Of a stretch of DNA of 64,000 bases, positions 11,001 to 24,615 are shown piece by piece (within the stretch, counting starts at the first letter, position 1; each line of letters begins with the position of its first letter). The position numbers and the translations under genes are program-made. The notes beneath the pieces are model-generated. The model was not told the origin of the DNA and ran no database searches. It worked only from the letters and a program-made list of their open reading frames with translations. This DNA comes from Punica granatum (lineage: Eukaryota > Streptophyta > Magnoliopsida > Myrtales > Lythraceae). The stretch is taken from positions 3,286,001 through 3,350,000 of the forward strand of contig NC_045131.1 in the NCBI RefSeq assembly GCF_007655135.1. The letters are read 5' to 3'.

Positions 11001-14000
11001 AATAACGCTAGTGGTGGTCTATTTTTTAATTAATTAATTAATTAATTAAATTGTTAGGATTACTATGATGATGATGGTGAGATGGTGGCAAGTGTCTGCC
11101 TTTCCCCTTTGCCGCCTTCTTTTTTTTCCTTTTCTTTCTTTTCTTTCCTTTTCCCCTTTCTTCGATTTGATGATCTATCAATTCGAATTCCTTGCACGCC
11201 TAAGCCATCCAGTCATGTGGAAATCAAGGTGTACTTGGGATACACCGTGTGAAACTACGAGTTTATGACTAATTAGACTGAAGTTTCACGTGGACGTGTG
11301 TAATCATAAAAATAATCTATATTATTCAACGTCTTAAAAAAATAAAAATTACTATTGTAAATTTGATGTGTTTATTTGAATGAAGTCTAACTATAGGGCT
11401 TAAGTTACCGATGATTACTGCATCTGAAAATATAATGAATCGATAAATATATGATAAATTCACATTATAAGAGTTTTATCTCTTAATTATCCATCCGATT
11501 CGACTGAATTAATAGAAGGCTATTCACTTATATCAAAGCACACACCAAAAAATATACGTGACAAATGCAGTTTTTTGATTAGTGAGCTCCACTTTTGAAA
11601 TTGGGAAAAAAAGGTAAGGTTGTATTACTTCTTTTTATTTATTTATTTACTAGTCGAGTCGCAGGTGAGTAGACTGGTGGATCGAGGTCTTTTATTAGTA
11701 GAAAAATTTCACGACAAGATTAGTCAACCCGACACCACCTCTAGATTATCAATTCGATCCAAGTCCTTACTCGAAGTCAATATGGTCTATTTTTCTTTTT
11801 CTCATATATCATTTTCTCGCCTTCTTCTATCATTTTGTTGATCTTCTCTGACTTGGTCAACTTTCAATACGCATCGTACCATATCTAATTGTCCTAATGC
11901 ATTTCTCAATTAAGAATGAGAGACTAATTGCAATTCGAGACCAGACCGTAGTGGTGGAAAAGAGTTGCCGTTTACAGATAATACAAATTTCAACGAATTT
12001 CACTCGTTGTAAGAACATGTCATATTTTCGACGATATTTTTTTTATGAATATAAAGGGGTCAAATCTTCAACCATATTAATTACCACGGAAGAAGTTATA
12101 CGAGCATTGGCACTAAATCATGATATACATAGATGAAGTATTTGCCATATTAATGGTAATCTTTATATACTAATTAAGAATTCGAACCATATTATCATCG
12201 ATAAGAAATATGTTTACGATGAGTTTGGTTGATTGAGATACCGAGTTTCAAGTGAAAACATAGTTCTCCAGAGATTTGCTAGATGTTCCTATATCTATCC
12301 GTAGCTCAGCTGTGAACATTCATCGAAAAAGTAAGCCGTCGTCCCCACACAATTGCAGTAAGTCATCCATTCCTTCCTGCTGGTTTCAAACTTTGCGTAT
12401 TAAGCCTGCCGCGGGCCCGCGGCCGTGCATGACCGAGACCAAGACCAAGACCCCAACGACGCCGTACACACCCGAAGGGCACGTTTAGCACACGGGAGTA
12501 GAGTAGATGTGGGACCCGCTCAATGTGAAAAGCTGAAGTGCTTCCCCACTGTCCCGATTCTGAAAGATCTCGGCCGTACGTTCTTGATGTCAGGAAAAGC
12601 AATCGAGGGTCGCCGCTTTTCGATGAGCTGTAAAAATCTTTTTTTTTTCCCTATCCTTGTGGTAATCAAAATTGAAAAGTAATTACGCTTTGTCCGACTT
12701 TCTAATAAATTTTTCGCTCTACTTAACTCAACTTTATTCTTTTTCAAATTTAACATTACAATAATTACATTTTGTCATTTTTTTTATTTAATAACAATTT
12801 TTCATTCATACTTTTTTTTAATTATTTTTATAATTAATTTTTTATAATAAAATTATTCATATACTTACATATCTATATGTACATGCATATTTATATTCTA
12901 ATCCATTCATATATTTGTCAACATTTGATAACGCGCATCAAATAAACTCAATGTTTTTATACATCAATGTGATTACCGATTAATTTGTCAATAAAAAGTA
13001 CTAAAAATGTCAAGAGTACCTACTTGCAGTGGATGCAATGAGTATATGGACGTAAAAAAAATTAAATAAGATGCATTATAAAAGGTAAAGTTATCCTATA
13101 TATTAACTGTGTTAGCAAAAAAGATGGTGTAGTGTAGTGTGTGTACGCCCTCGTCTGCTGACTTAGAGATTGTATGTTCGATATCTAGTGGGATTATCCG
13201 TACTATTTATTGATTATTTAAAATTTTTCTTTCATTATACTAGACTTTGAACCTTCTTTCAAACCAAATAAAAACTGTATCAGCGTATATGTATGTATGT
13301 ACGGGACTTTATTGAATTACTTTATAAGCTCGAAAAGAAATATTTATGATTTGTCCATTGTCGTGGTTCCATTATAAAATCTACGAGGAAACTGAGAACA
13401 AGATGGAACTGAATAAACTTTGAGCAGTTACATGCATACAACTATAAAAAAAAAAGGATCAATAGGTAATTTATGTACAAATTTTTATGCTTTATTCAAT
13501 TGTCTAATTGACGGGGAATCAAGACTCAAAACAGAGAGAAGCTTAATTAATCATCCTTAAAAAGGGTCAATCGGTAATCGTAACTACCATATCTGCCATC
13601 TCAAGCAACACATGCATACCCTATAAAAAAATAAAAATAAATGAAGTTATGTTAAAAAATAATTAGAATGCATCCATGAGAAAGGTTGGAGTTCCATTTA
13701 GAAGAATTAAGAGCTATTAGATTTATTTCAGGAACGAGATTAAAATCGAAAACCAAGCATCGGAAATGTTTTGGTAACAGTACTATAACAATTATAATAA
13801 GCATATTCATGATACGATGGCACTGAGAGACCAGAAAAAGAAGAAACGATAATCGACTATGACACGCCTTTTTAAGATCCTATAATTAATGAATTAATTA
13901 GTCCGTTTATCCACGCATTGTGCGGGACTTTTATATTTATAAATTTTAATTAATATTTTATGTTACATAAGTTAGAAAATATAATAAAACGATAGTTTGT

Positions 14001-14569
14001 AATAAGTTTTTTCATTGTTTGAGAAAACTATTTGGATATTTAAAAAATGGAGACTTAAAAATATGTAAAATCATTTAATAAAGTTTATCTATATATTTAT
14101 AACTAGTGACTTGTAATAATATATTTATATATGCTCAATTAAATAATTTGAATAGAATGAAAAAAAAAATATTTATTTATATTATTTTGATAATATATTT
14201 TTGTATAATTGCTGCATTTATTTGAAGAGCATTTAATGACTTCAAGTGAAGTTTAGATCGAGGGTATTATTGACCTCAAGTGAATTTATACTTACATACA
14301 GACTAGTGTTTTGACTCGTGCATTGCAAAGGTTCACGTAGATAGAATTATTCATAATTTAAAAAAAAATTACTTTTTAAGTATAATGAAAATTTTCAACG
14401 ATAACTTAATATTTTGAGTTACAAACCTAATACATTAGACTAATTTCAAAAAGTTTGGTGCAAATTTGCTACTAATTCTCCGATTTAATTGCATGACATA
14501 TTTATTTAATCACTAACATTATTCAGATTCCCTTCATATTTGAAGTGCAAGTATTTTTTTAAATAATAT
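11001..14569. other. Intergenic region without a recognised gene
   Basis: AT-rich spacer. It includes a TTAATTAA run at about 11028-11048, a pyrimidine tract at 11105-11165, a short GC-rich island at 12400-12540, and a degenerate stretch resembling MITE family 1 at about 12710-12850. None of the short open frames shows a known domain. A tRNA-like box (TGTTCGATATC near 13170) may mark an old SINE, but this is weak. Confidence 0.5.
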
Positions 14570-17045
14570 ATTGCTAAGGCCTTCTGATTCCTGGCTTTCC
14601 ACATCATATACACATGGGACTGCCAAACACGCTTATACACAACTGCCTGCAATGACTCCCCCCCTAGCATGCTCCGACGCCCATCTCACCTCACCACTCC
14701 AATCATCCACGCTTCGAGTAATACCAATAATGACCAAAACTCTGCTCTATGCCTCGCGATCTCGCAACCAAAGAATAAATGATCTCCAGTTTCAATGGCT
14801 GCAGAACAGATAACACAAGTGCTGCTAATACCTTCCCTCCATCTGCAAAGCTCTATCCAATGTGGGCAGCCCATTGAGGAAAGCCAACCATGTGATAATC
14901 ATAAAACTCTATCCAATGTGGTACAAAAGGGGTGGATCCAGACAAACTTGTACCATTCCACCTTCTCCCTCTTATGCCTCAAGACATTCCATGTACCTGC
15001 AACAGAATAATTCCCTTTACTATCAGCAAGCCAAACAATTTTGTCCTCATTACTGATTTCAATGGCAACAGCATGAAAAACTTATTGCATCTGTCTATGC
15101 CTACTCCTTTTCTCTCTTCTCCAAAAATCACTAGAAAATGCAGTCTCAACAGGGGCTTGAGGAGAAATCCCTGTAACTAAAGGACCATTAGGAAACTGGT
15201 TTATTAGAGGACTAATAGATAACCAGTTATCAAACCAATAAGGTGTGTTCCTTCCATTCCCTATACAGTATGCTTCATCAGTGAATAAGCTTTGTGTCTG
15301 AGTTTGAGCAATTTTCTCCATGTATAAGAGCAGTCACTAGGGACTGTAACAGACCAAAAGCTTCTTCCCTTCAAAAGATAATTCTTAACCCAAGCAATCC
15401 AAATAGACCCAGCAGTACTAACAAGCAACCAGATATATCTGAGTGTACAATGCTTCATTCCACACATTTAGTTTCCTTAACCCCAATCCACCTTCTTTCT
15501 TTGGGAAACAGACAGTATCCCAATCATCTCTGGCTCCTCTTGCATCGGAATCAGTCCCCTTCCACAGATAAGCTTTACATTTCCTCTCAACTTCAATAAT
15601 CACTTTCTTAGGCAAAATGAAGGCCCTACACCAGAAGTTAACGAGGGAGTAAATAACAGAAGATACCAACTGCAATATGCCTGCAAAAGATAAATTCTTT
15701 AAACGCCAGCTATTAATTCTTCTAAAAATCTTCTCAATCAAAGGCTTGCACTCTTTATCAGTCAATCTTCCTGGCACCAATGGAACCCCCAGATACTTAA
15801 CTGGGAGTGTGCCTAGTCTTAAGCTACTTATCTTGAGCATGTCACTGACATCCTTCTGACTCATCCCAGCAAAGTAAACCTCTGTTTTGCTTGAATTGAG
15901 TTTCAGGCCCAAGTACTGAAAAAACTCTTCAAAAACTCTCAGGACAGCCCTAAATGAACGCTCTTCACCTTTAAGAAATATGATCACGTCATCCGCAAAA
16001 CCCAAGTGAGTCAGTTGAACCTTAGCACAGTAAGGATGATAGGACAATCTTCCACTAACTGCAGCCTTATTCAACATTTGAGATAGTACTTCCAATAGCC
16101 ATAACGAAAAGATGGGGAGATAAAGGATCACCTTGCCTCACTCCCTTTCCCCCCTTAAAGTAACCTTCAAGAATTCCATTGATTGATATGGAAAATCGAG
16201 CACCGGTTATACAGGCTGCTATCCATCTAATAAATTGATCAGGAACTTCAATAGCTTGAAAGATATGCAGCAAAAATTCCCAACTCACAGAGTCAAACGC
16301 CTTCATTATGTCAGCTTTAATTGCACTTCTTGGGCTAATACCTTCCCTCTTGTAAACCCCTCACCAACTCATGAGCAAGAAGAATATTTTCCCCCAATAC
16401 TTCTCCCTTCTACGAAGGCAGACTGAGTTGGAGAAATAAAATCTCCTAGGAAGACTTTCAGCCTTGCTGCCAAAATCTTAGTTATACATCTATAGACCGC
16501 ATTACAGCATGAAATGGGTCGATAATCAGCAATTCTCTCAGGATTTGGCACTTTAGGAATCGAGGCTACTCTAGTGCTGTTAACTTCTCCTAACAGCTTA
16601 GATTTAATAAAGAAGTCCATGACTGCAGTAGTGAAGTCTTTACCAATAATACTCCAAGCAGCCTTAAAGAAGAAGACATTAAAATCCATCTGGCCCAGGA
16701 GCCTTATCACTGTCCATGGCCCAAAGAGAGTTCTTGATTTCTTCTGTAGTAAGAAACTCCTTCTGACTTGTAGGCAATCTGTAATGGAGGAGAGGTTGCA
16801 GAATTGAGACACTTCCGCCATTGACATCTTCATTCCTTGAACCCAATGTAACACGATTATTATTAACAAGAGTCCTGATAGTGAGTGTTACCAGCAGTTC
16901 TGACTTTGGTCATCTTATGAAAAAAAGATGGTATTGTGGTCACCTAAAACTAACCACTTACTCGAGATTTTGGTCTATAAAAATGCCTCCTCAGCAAGTC
17001 TGAGATCCGAGTAATCCGTAGTCAGGTGCTTCTTCAACAGCTTCA
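14570..17045 (-). mobile_element. 5'-truncated, decayed LINE (non-LTR) retrotransposon
   Basis: The minus strand encodes broken pieces of a plant L1-type ORF2. In order from the right these are a linker after the lost endonuclease (KLKLLKKHLTTDYSDLRL, about 17040-16980) and the start of the reverse transcriptase (IADYRPISCCNAVYRCITKI, then SPTQSAFVEGRSI). Then come MKAFDSVSWEF with GVRQGDPLSPHLFV, and the catalytic LGFADDVIIF box near 16000. The NSSKTEVYFAG and PVKYLGVPL blocks follow, then a zinc-binding zf-RVT region (CVICSAAIETGDHLFFGC, about 14810). The pieces lie in different frames, with stops and frameshifts at about 16930, 16370, 16065 and 15420, so the element is dead. The endonuclease is missing. 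Target-site duplications were not found. Confidence 0.9.
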
Positions 17046-18765
17046 ACTTGCTATATAATTTTTTTTTTACTTTTTATATGACCCTCATACGTAAAATTAC
17101 AGTCACGTGTCAATTTTTTTTTTTTTCAAATCATGTGTATAGGTAATTAAGTGTATATGTCTATAAATATTTATATAAAGAGAGATATTCCTTTGTCCCG
17201 ATTACCTGCTCCATATGGCTAATTATTTATGCTCTCATGCAATCACATTCGTATTATTATTACAAGGTTCCCCGGCCTTCCTTATCACTTGACAATAAGA
17301 AAGCTTATTATTTAGCGAAATCATCAGCCCATCCTGCTGAAATAAATAGTATTCGACCTAGACCTGGACGAAAGAAAAATCCGTGTCTGATCTATGTTCA
17401 ACCGGCCTACTAATTAACTTCTAGAGCGTGCATCCTCTTTTGTCGGCCACTCGATATTTAAATTAGTGTGGTCGTCGCATCGCACATTGGTACAGCTCTC
17501 ATGAGCAGCTGCCTCGATGAGAAGCTAGCTGTACATCATTGTTATGAAGGAAGGAAACCGATCGAGCTTAAATACTGCTTTCCAACCTCGTGCAAATCAA
17601 TTCCATACAAGGGGTATTGGCAGGCAGGATTTTGATCGAAAATCATATATTTGAATTAAAAGTGTGTGTATACCAGCTTGGAGGTAGCCGAATATCGTTA
17701 ATTTCTCCATTTTGACAGTCGTGATATGATACGATAAAACAGCCTAGTTAATCGTATTTGAAAAGGACGTGCTGTCGTGGACAACAGAAGATAAAAGAGA
17801 GAAAATGTCTTCGATCTCTGTCTGAGCTTTATGCATCAATTGTGATCTTTAAGAAGGCATTTGTAATTGTGGCACTGAGAAGTCGCCTAGCTTGTACAGG
17901 GCTAGTATATATGTCATCCCGAGTCGAGAAGCACGCAGTTGCTGGAGCTCCATCTCGAAATTAAGTTTAACAAGGCCCTGAAACTGTGATATTATTGGAC
18001 ATGATCAATAATATTTTTCCATTATGATATAATCAAATCAGTTTGATGGTCGAAATAAACAATAAATTTGTTAGACGCATACTGTGATCAACCTTTTGAA
18101 TGGAGGATTGAGGCATCATCTTTTCTTTTTATACTGGAAGCGTCATTCTTGTTCTTGCCTGCCAACTATTAATTGCTTGGATATGTAATAGTGAGAATGG
18201 ATATGGCGGGGATCAGAATCGGCCTACTTGTGGGGAACTCCGCGGCTATTAGACCCCGTAAGAAATCGGGACTCGTCAATAAAGAGTAATATTACGATTG
18301 AAACTGTATCCATTGTTTTGTAGCAAGCTATTATAATCTACTGAGCAACTCAACCAAGTTTTCATACTTTCTAAACAAAAATTACATAAGAAATTCATAC
18401 CTCTAACTTCTAAAAGGCACCACCACCAGCCCATTCACGATTCAAACTCATAAGGCACGGCAGCCGACAGTGATGAGAGATTGGATTGAAGCCAGAAGCC
18501 GTACGTGAAATCGCTTCCCAGGAGAAGTTTGAAGTCTTGTCATCTGAAGCAAAATCAAGGGCACTGCCAAATCCCACACCGACAGGAAACAAAACATAAG
18601 CCTTGTTTATAACAGAAAACAACTACAGCCAATACCGCCGAGCTCAGCAACGCGGGCTTGTAACTCAAGTGAGGGCAATGAGGTGATGGAACATGAGTTT
18701 GATTTCATTGGGCCGGGCTCGCTGTGGCTATTAACTGGCCCGCCCGTTCCAAGCTGAGAGTTGGG
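17046..18765. other. Intergenic region right of the LINE
   Basis: No gene recognised. Short open frames at 17758-17964 and 18410-18622 have no known domain and no splice support. Confidence 0.45.
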
Positions 18766-19327
18766 TCATGTGACCCGGGCGAAGGCCTGGGCTTCGTGGC
18801 CCCTAAAGCGGAGGGTATTGCGTGAGGCTGGTTTCACAGAGCAGCGAAGACCTCCCGCTCCCAGCAGTGGAAGGATAACGGGCCGGTGTCACTCGGGTCT
18901 ACCATGGCCCAATGGGTCAGACTCAACTTGGACCATCACCTTTTGACCTGATCTTTTTTAACAGATTGATTTCGTGGTTACATGATAATTGTTTTTCCCA
19001 ATATATATGTGCTTCTAATGTTTCGATAGACTTCTCTTCTCAATGCTCATGTGACCCGGGCGAAGGCCTGGGCTTCGTGGCCCCTAAAGCGGAGGGTATT
19101 GCGTGAGGCTGGTTTCACAGAGCAGCGAAGACCTCCCGCTCCCAGCAGTGGAAGGATAACGGGCCGGTGTCACTCGGGTCTACCATGGCCCAATGGGTCA
19201 GACTCAACTTGGACCATCACCTTTTGACCTGATCTTTTTTAACAGATTGATTTCGTGGTTACATGATAATTGTTTTTCCCAATATATATGTGCTTCTAAT
19301 GTTTCGATAGACTTCTCTTCTCAATGC
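18766..19327. repeat. Perfect 281-bp tandem duplication
   Basis: Copy 1 is 18766-19046 and copy 2 is 19047-19327. Reading base by base I found no difference between them. The unit begins TCATGTGACCCGGGCG and ends CTTCTCAATGC, and is GC-rich in its first half. The unrelated sequence on either side shows that the array has only two copies. Confidence 0.95.
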
Positions 19328-20574
19328 TCCTTTAAATAGACAGATTTTGCGTACACACATGACTAATTATTTTTCTGTGTCATACGCAATTAAGTTCCTT
19401 TTGGAATCATGGACAGGAAAATTATGCTTAGTCTGATATTAACAAATAAATTGCGTTTTGTTTTTGAATAATACATTTCATTTCTTTGTAACTTCAAAAT
19501 CTCGTAAATTGGTGAAATTAGATTTTCCGAGTCAATTTAGGGGCATGAATCTTGAAAACTACTCCTATAACCCTTTTTTTTATTTTAGCTTCTTAATAAT
19601 GTCTATTATCCTATGACAAGATAATCATAAAATTACATAATGTAAGCAAGGATAAAAACGTTAGCCTCATATATAAGTGTGTTCTTGATCCACCGTCATT
19701 GAGTCCACCCGCCGGTGGGAGGTGATCGGAGAAGATGCATGTGCCGCAACCCAGCCCACTCCTTTTCACCACTTCTCTCCCAAATTCTTATTTTTCTGGG
19801 TTTTTTTTTATCTGATATTTGTAACTCTTTTTTTTTTCTGTTCATCTGCGGAGCGCGTGTCTCCTGTTAAACTTTTGACTTAGAAACTCACGGGTATCTT
19901 TTCTTTTTTGTCTAGAAATTAACTAAGAACTAGAATAACAATAAAAACAAAGCACCCTCATTCCCTAGCTTATGTGCACAGGACATTTTTACCTCTAATT
20001 ATTAGACTTCTGTGGGACATTTACTCCCTTAATTATGGAGAGAGGAAAATTTATCCCTCAGCGTTTCATTTTTATTTTCCTTACAAATTTCTCCCACCGG
20101 CCAAAGACATCAGAACAAGCTAACACTAATCGTCGTACTACTTTTTAAGGCCAAATTGAAGTGTCGCGCACATTTTCTTTGTATATGTGCCCGGTAACAT
20201 ATGTTTCCAGTGAAGCCCATAAACAGGAAGAGAAGTGAATCGCAATTGGGACTTGGGAGCCTTTGTTATCACTTCAAGTGGCCATGTCTTGTAAAACCAT
20301 TAACCATCGCATGGATCGAACATGATCTCCACAGTACAAGCGATATTCTCTTTCTACTTTCTCAATGGATCATACAGGATCAAGTCGTGAAATTCTCTCG
20401 GCAAACTTACAGAGGAGAACCAAAAAAGACACTCGATGCCACAACCAACAAGGACCAGTCAATTCTCGTAGTCCAATATCATGAAATTACAGATATCTTC
20501 GTAGAAATACAGAGAGAGAGAGAGAGAGATATGAAGAAAGAAAAACCGATGGAAATAAGGATCACGCTGCAGAA
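19328..20574. other. Spacer and 3' flank of the RH38 gene
   Basis: No gene supported. A (GA)n run lies at about 20511-20528. The 131-codon plus-strand frame at 20201-20596 overlaps the end of the RH38 coding region in antisense and has no known domain. Confidence 0.45.
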
Positions 20575-23500
20575 TCACAACAAACCAGCAGCTTGAAGTG
20601 CCTTTTTAAATTCTTCATCACTGTTCCATGGAGCAACCTGCACACATCCCAGTCACTTAAAACTTAGTTCACAAGCAGGAAAGGTCACGCACCTCAATCA
20701 AGCAAGAGAAAGAACCTCTAGAACTTTTTCTACTACTACTACGAGCAATAAAACTCCTCGCAAACCGGAATACACATGGGCACAAGTAAAGGCAAAGATA
20801 TAGATATTACCTCAACAGTCGGTGTCGCAAAGTGATTCTCGATTTTTACCATGAGCTCACAGTCCCGATCAGTACATAGCAAATTGAACACGGCACCTAG
20901 AGCATTGGCAGGAATATGCTTTAGAGTCTAGTTTAAATTTATCTTAGAAAATCAGTCTCTCTCTCACAAAGACAGCTCTCTTACGTTGGGTAAGCAAAAA
21001 TTAAGAATAGAAAGGAAAATGCAACCACAGTAAAGTAAAGATATAGCACAATAACATATAAAATCTGAGGACGGGATGTGCACCTTTGCGGCCGAACCGT
21101 CCGGCTCTGCCAATTCTATGCAAGTACACCTCATAATCAGGCTCGCTGGGCGTTTCATACTTCACGGGAAGATCATAATTGATGACCAAATTAACCTACA
21201 TAAAGAGACCAGATGAAGGTAAGTAAGTTAAACACACCAAGAAATAAATTCTAGTTCACCTATTTTATCAGAATAAAGCAAGGAGAAGAGTTTCCATAGA
21301 GGATGTCAGGAGAAAGATTGTATTGCCTGTTGTTGGTCAAAGCCTCGGGCAAGAAGATCAGTAGATATAAGGACTTGAGTCAAACCATCCTTGAACTCCT
21401 TCACTATCTTGTCTCTATCTTCTTGCCTGAGGGCACCTTGTATAGTGGTTACTTCGTAGCCAAAGCCAACCAGCGCCTTGTGCAACATACTCGCACTGTT
21501 TCTTGTGCGCACAAATATAATTGTCTGGCCCAGTTTCTCTCCGAATTCAAAAATCCTGTCCTTGATCACAAGAACCTTTGCAAGTTCATCAGGGCAATTG
21601 ACCTTATACTGCTTCACCGACTCTAAAGAGAGTTCTTCTTTCTTTACAAAGAGTTGGTTGTAGTCTTTCATTATCCTTGTTACAAAATTTTTGACGGTGT
21701 CGTTGAAGGTCGCAGAAAAGAGAAGGACCTATAGAGAAAACAATCAGAATTGAATTGAAAATGTCATGCATGGTGTGTGCAACTACGTCCATAAGGGTAA
21801 AATCCCAAAGGACATTTTATGTGGATCACTTGAAAGTATGCTAAGGAAAAGGTCACTTTTTAATTTTAGTGGCTGCTCCTGATTAGTAAAATAAAAAATA
21901 ATAAAGTAAAAAGAAGCCTAACTTGAAAAGCAAACAATATCTTCTAAATCACAAGTTATTTCAACATAAAGATCCTGAGGGAGAATTCATCAATTTTCCA
22001 GAATATCTACGCATAGTTCGTTGGATTTTTTTTTCATCCTCCAGATATGTATTTACCATAACAAATGCATTAAAATCTCAGCAAAGTGACATTGTCCTAT
22101 GTAGAACTAAAAGATCCAGCATTTAACATGAGAAAATTACTTTCTATATTACCAAATTTTGTGTCTCTGATATGTGCACATCTAAAATCTTTTGGCAAAC
22201 CAGCTGATCTCTTACCTGGCACTTGGAATTAACTCGCTCGATATCCTTCATAATCCTTAGTGAATCATCCTTAAAGCCATCCTGCAAGTACAAACCCAGC
22301 AAATCTTATTAAGATGTAGAGTAAGCGGATAGTTCAAATAGAAGAATAACGTTTAAATGTTCCCATGCCCCAGAACATATTTTGATATTTTTCACCTTTC
22401 TTTCAGCCACATTGCAACTCTTGGAGGGCCTTTTTGCCCAGTTCATCCAAGCAAGTATTACTATTTCCAATACACGGGGCATAAAAAAAAAAAATCGCAC
22501 ATACAAAATGATATAACAATAAAAATTACCTCAGCCAACATATGGTCGGCTTCATCAAAAACGAGGATCTTTATAAAAGTGCCACTTAATTTCTTTGCCG
22601 ACATCCATTTCTTTATAGTGCCAGGAGTCCCTATCACAACTTGTGCTGTAACCGGTGGTCGTTTTGTAATAGGCAGGTAATTAGAGCTGTCCATTGGCAC
22701 AGCAGCCTCCGAGGTTATCCCTGTATACTTGCCCATCTTTTGCAATACTTCCATATTCTGCAACAGTTGAACTAGTACATTTGTAACTGAACATGTTTTT
22801 AAAATGATACTGAGTTGTGAATACAGAGCAGTCTAAGGTTGTATCTACTCTTCTCACCGTGACACAGAGATATAAATCGATTGGCAGCATAAGGTTGTAT
22901 TGATCAAACTAGCATATTATAAACAAGTAACTTCAAACGAATGTGCCCTCAAGGCAATGTACTCTCGGCTTTTTGAGAGCTCAATTTCAGTTTGACATGG
23001 TTTACATCCTTCATATTGAGGAAATTCCTAGATGCCAATAAAAATGGGGAAACTTTGCATCCGGTTTTTATACGTTATGGTCTTTTTCTTTTTTCATCTG
23101 TTGCAATGGAGAAGATCACAGATTCAGCAAGAAGTCCCAGAGACAGACTGCTAAATGCATTTAATTTCATTTCTTTCCCAAGTTTTGGATACTAGACCTA
23201 AATCAATCATGAAGCACATGAAGATACCGTTTAAGAAAATACAGACCAACAAGATAGTAAGTCACCTGAATAGCCAATTCTCTGGTCGGACAAATGCAGA
23301 GTGCCTGAGGAGCATTTAGGGTTGGATCAACACGGCTCAGCATCCCAAGCACAAAACAAGTAGTCTTGCCAGAACCATTATGAGCTTGAGCAATCAAATT
23401 TTTGTAAGGAGATGTCAAGATCATAGGCAAACTGATGGCTTGAATTTTGCTGGGCTTCTGGAACTTCATGTCAACATAGAGACCCTTGAGCAGCTCCGGG

Positions 23501-24202
23501 GATAGATTCAAGTCCTCAAAAGTACTGGCCGAAGTGTACGGCGTATCACCCAATGTAACCTTCATTTAAAAGAATATATATGAACAATCAAGGAAGAAAA
23601 TAAACGCCAACCCTCCATAGCATTCGACTTCGCTTCCGAGAATTGTAAGCTTGCATCAGTGTTTCCCTACCTGGAATTCTAATTACCAAAAGGCTATTCC
23701 GGATCATCTATCTTCCCTACATCAGCTTTCTATTATACACCTAAACCTCGAAGTTACTTCAGTGTAGACAACCCTTATCTAGTTCCAATGAAATTACAGC
23801 ATAATAAACTGTTCCCAGACATAGACGTGCTTCAGCTGATGAAGAGCAGTTTTCTCTCCAATCCGGCCTATCTACCCTAACTCAACCAACCTCACAAGAG
23901 AGAACGGGGGAGGAGGAAACGGCAGAGATATAGGATCGTACAGCTTTGATGTTAGAGTCCTCAGGTTCGTCGAGGAACTTGTTGATCTTCTTCTGTTCGC
24001 CGATGGTCAGAGACTCAACATCGAGCTCCGCCGCAGCCTTACCTTCGGAGTTGGAAGGCGCGCCCTGCTCCTCCTCCTCTTCCTCGGCTTCGTCGCCCCA
24101 CAACCGCTTCTGCTCCGGCGCGGCCGCCTTGCTCTCCGCCGGCGCTGGGTTGGCGGCAGACCGGGCGGCGCCATCGGCCGCGGCAGCCGTGGAGTCCGAC
24201 AT
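20575..24202 (-). CDS. RH38: DEAD-box ATP-dependent RNA helicase 38 (LOS4/DBP5 type)
   Basis: DBP5-type helicase that remodels mRNPs at the nuclear pore during mRNA export; Arabidopsis LOS4 is linked to temperature stress. Eight exons on the minus strand: 24202-23942, 23559-23266, 22757-22530, 22281-22216, 21728-21327, 21195-21084, 20896-20811 and 20637-20575. They join to 503 residues. An acidic N-terminus ([10 protein letters not shown]) precedes the core. The core shows a Q-motif region ([16 protein letters not shown]), motif I AHNGSGKT (the DBP5 variant), [40 protein letters not shown] and [13 protein letters not shown]. The protein ends [13 protein letters not shown]. The intron between exons 5 and 6 begins with GC instead of GT. 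The start codon at 24202 begins a typical alanine-rich N-terminus. Confidence 0.95.
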
Positions 24203-24615
24203 ATCGAGCTAGGCAGCGAAGGATCGGTTCTCGGATTCGGAATCAAGAGCTCACCAGACAAATTCTCAGATTCACCGGCCGGGGTTTCAAAGAGCAAAAG
24301 CTTCAGTCCACTCTTCTAGTTCTATATGCGTTTGTTTCAGTGAGGCGGTTCGGTTCTGATCTGCCAACTCCAATTTGGTTCTTCTTGGGCCGCGTTGAGT
24401 TGACTTGATAACATGGCCCAAAACCGGCCCAGTGGATCAGTAACGAAGATGGACCAGAGTCAACGGGGGTGAATTGACAGTTATATCCTCGCCTCCCCCA
24501 CCCTCTCCTCCTCCTCCTAGCTTCGGAGCGGCCATTTTCAGAACTCTCGCTGAAGATCAGAAATTCAACCGTTTCCGGGGAAAGGGATCCAATTCGCTCC
24601 AACAGACGATCGAAA
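24203..24615. promoter_or_regulatory. Divergent promoter region between RH38 and a small-protein gene
   Basis: Only 413 bp separate the RH38 start codon (24202, minus) from the ATG of the small gene (24616, plus). Both promoters and 5' leaders must lie here. I saw no clear TATA box facing either way, as is common for broadly expressed plant genes. The role is inferred from geometry. Confidence 0.5.

Noticed and set aside
20201..20596. 131-codon plus-strand frame
   Set aside because: It runs antisense into the last RH38 exon and ends in a GA microsatellite translation.
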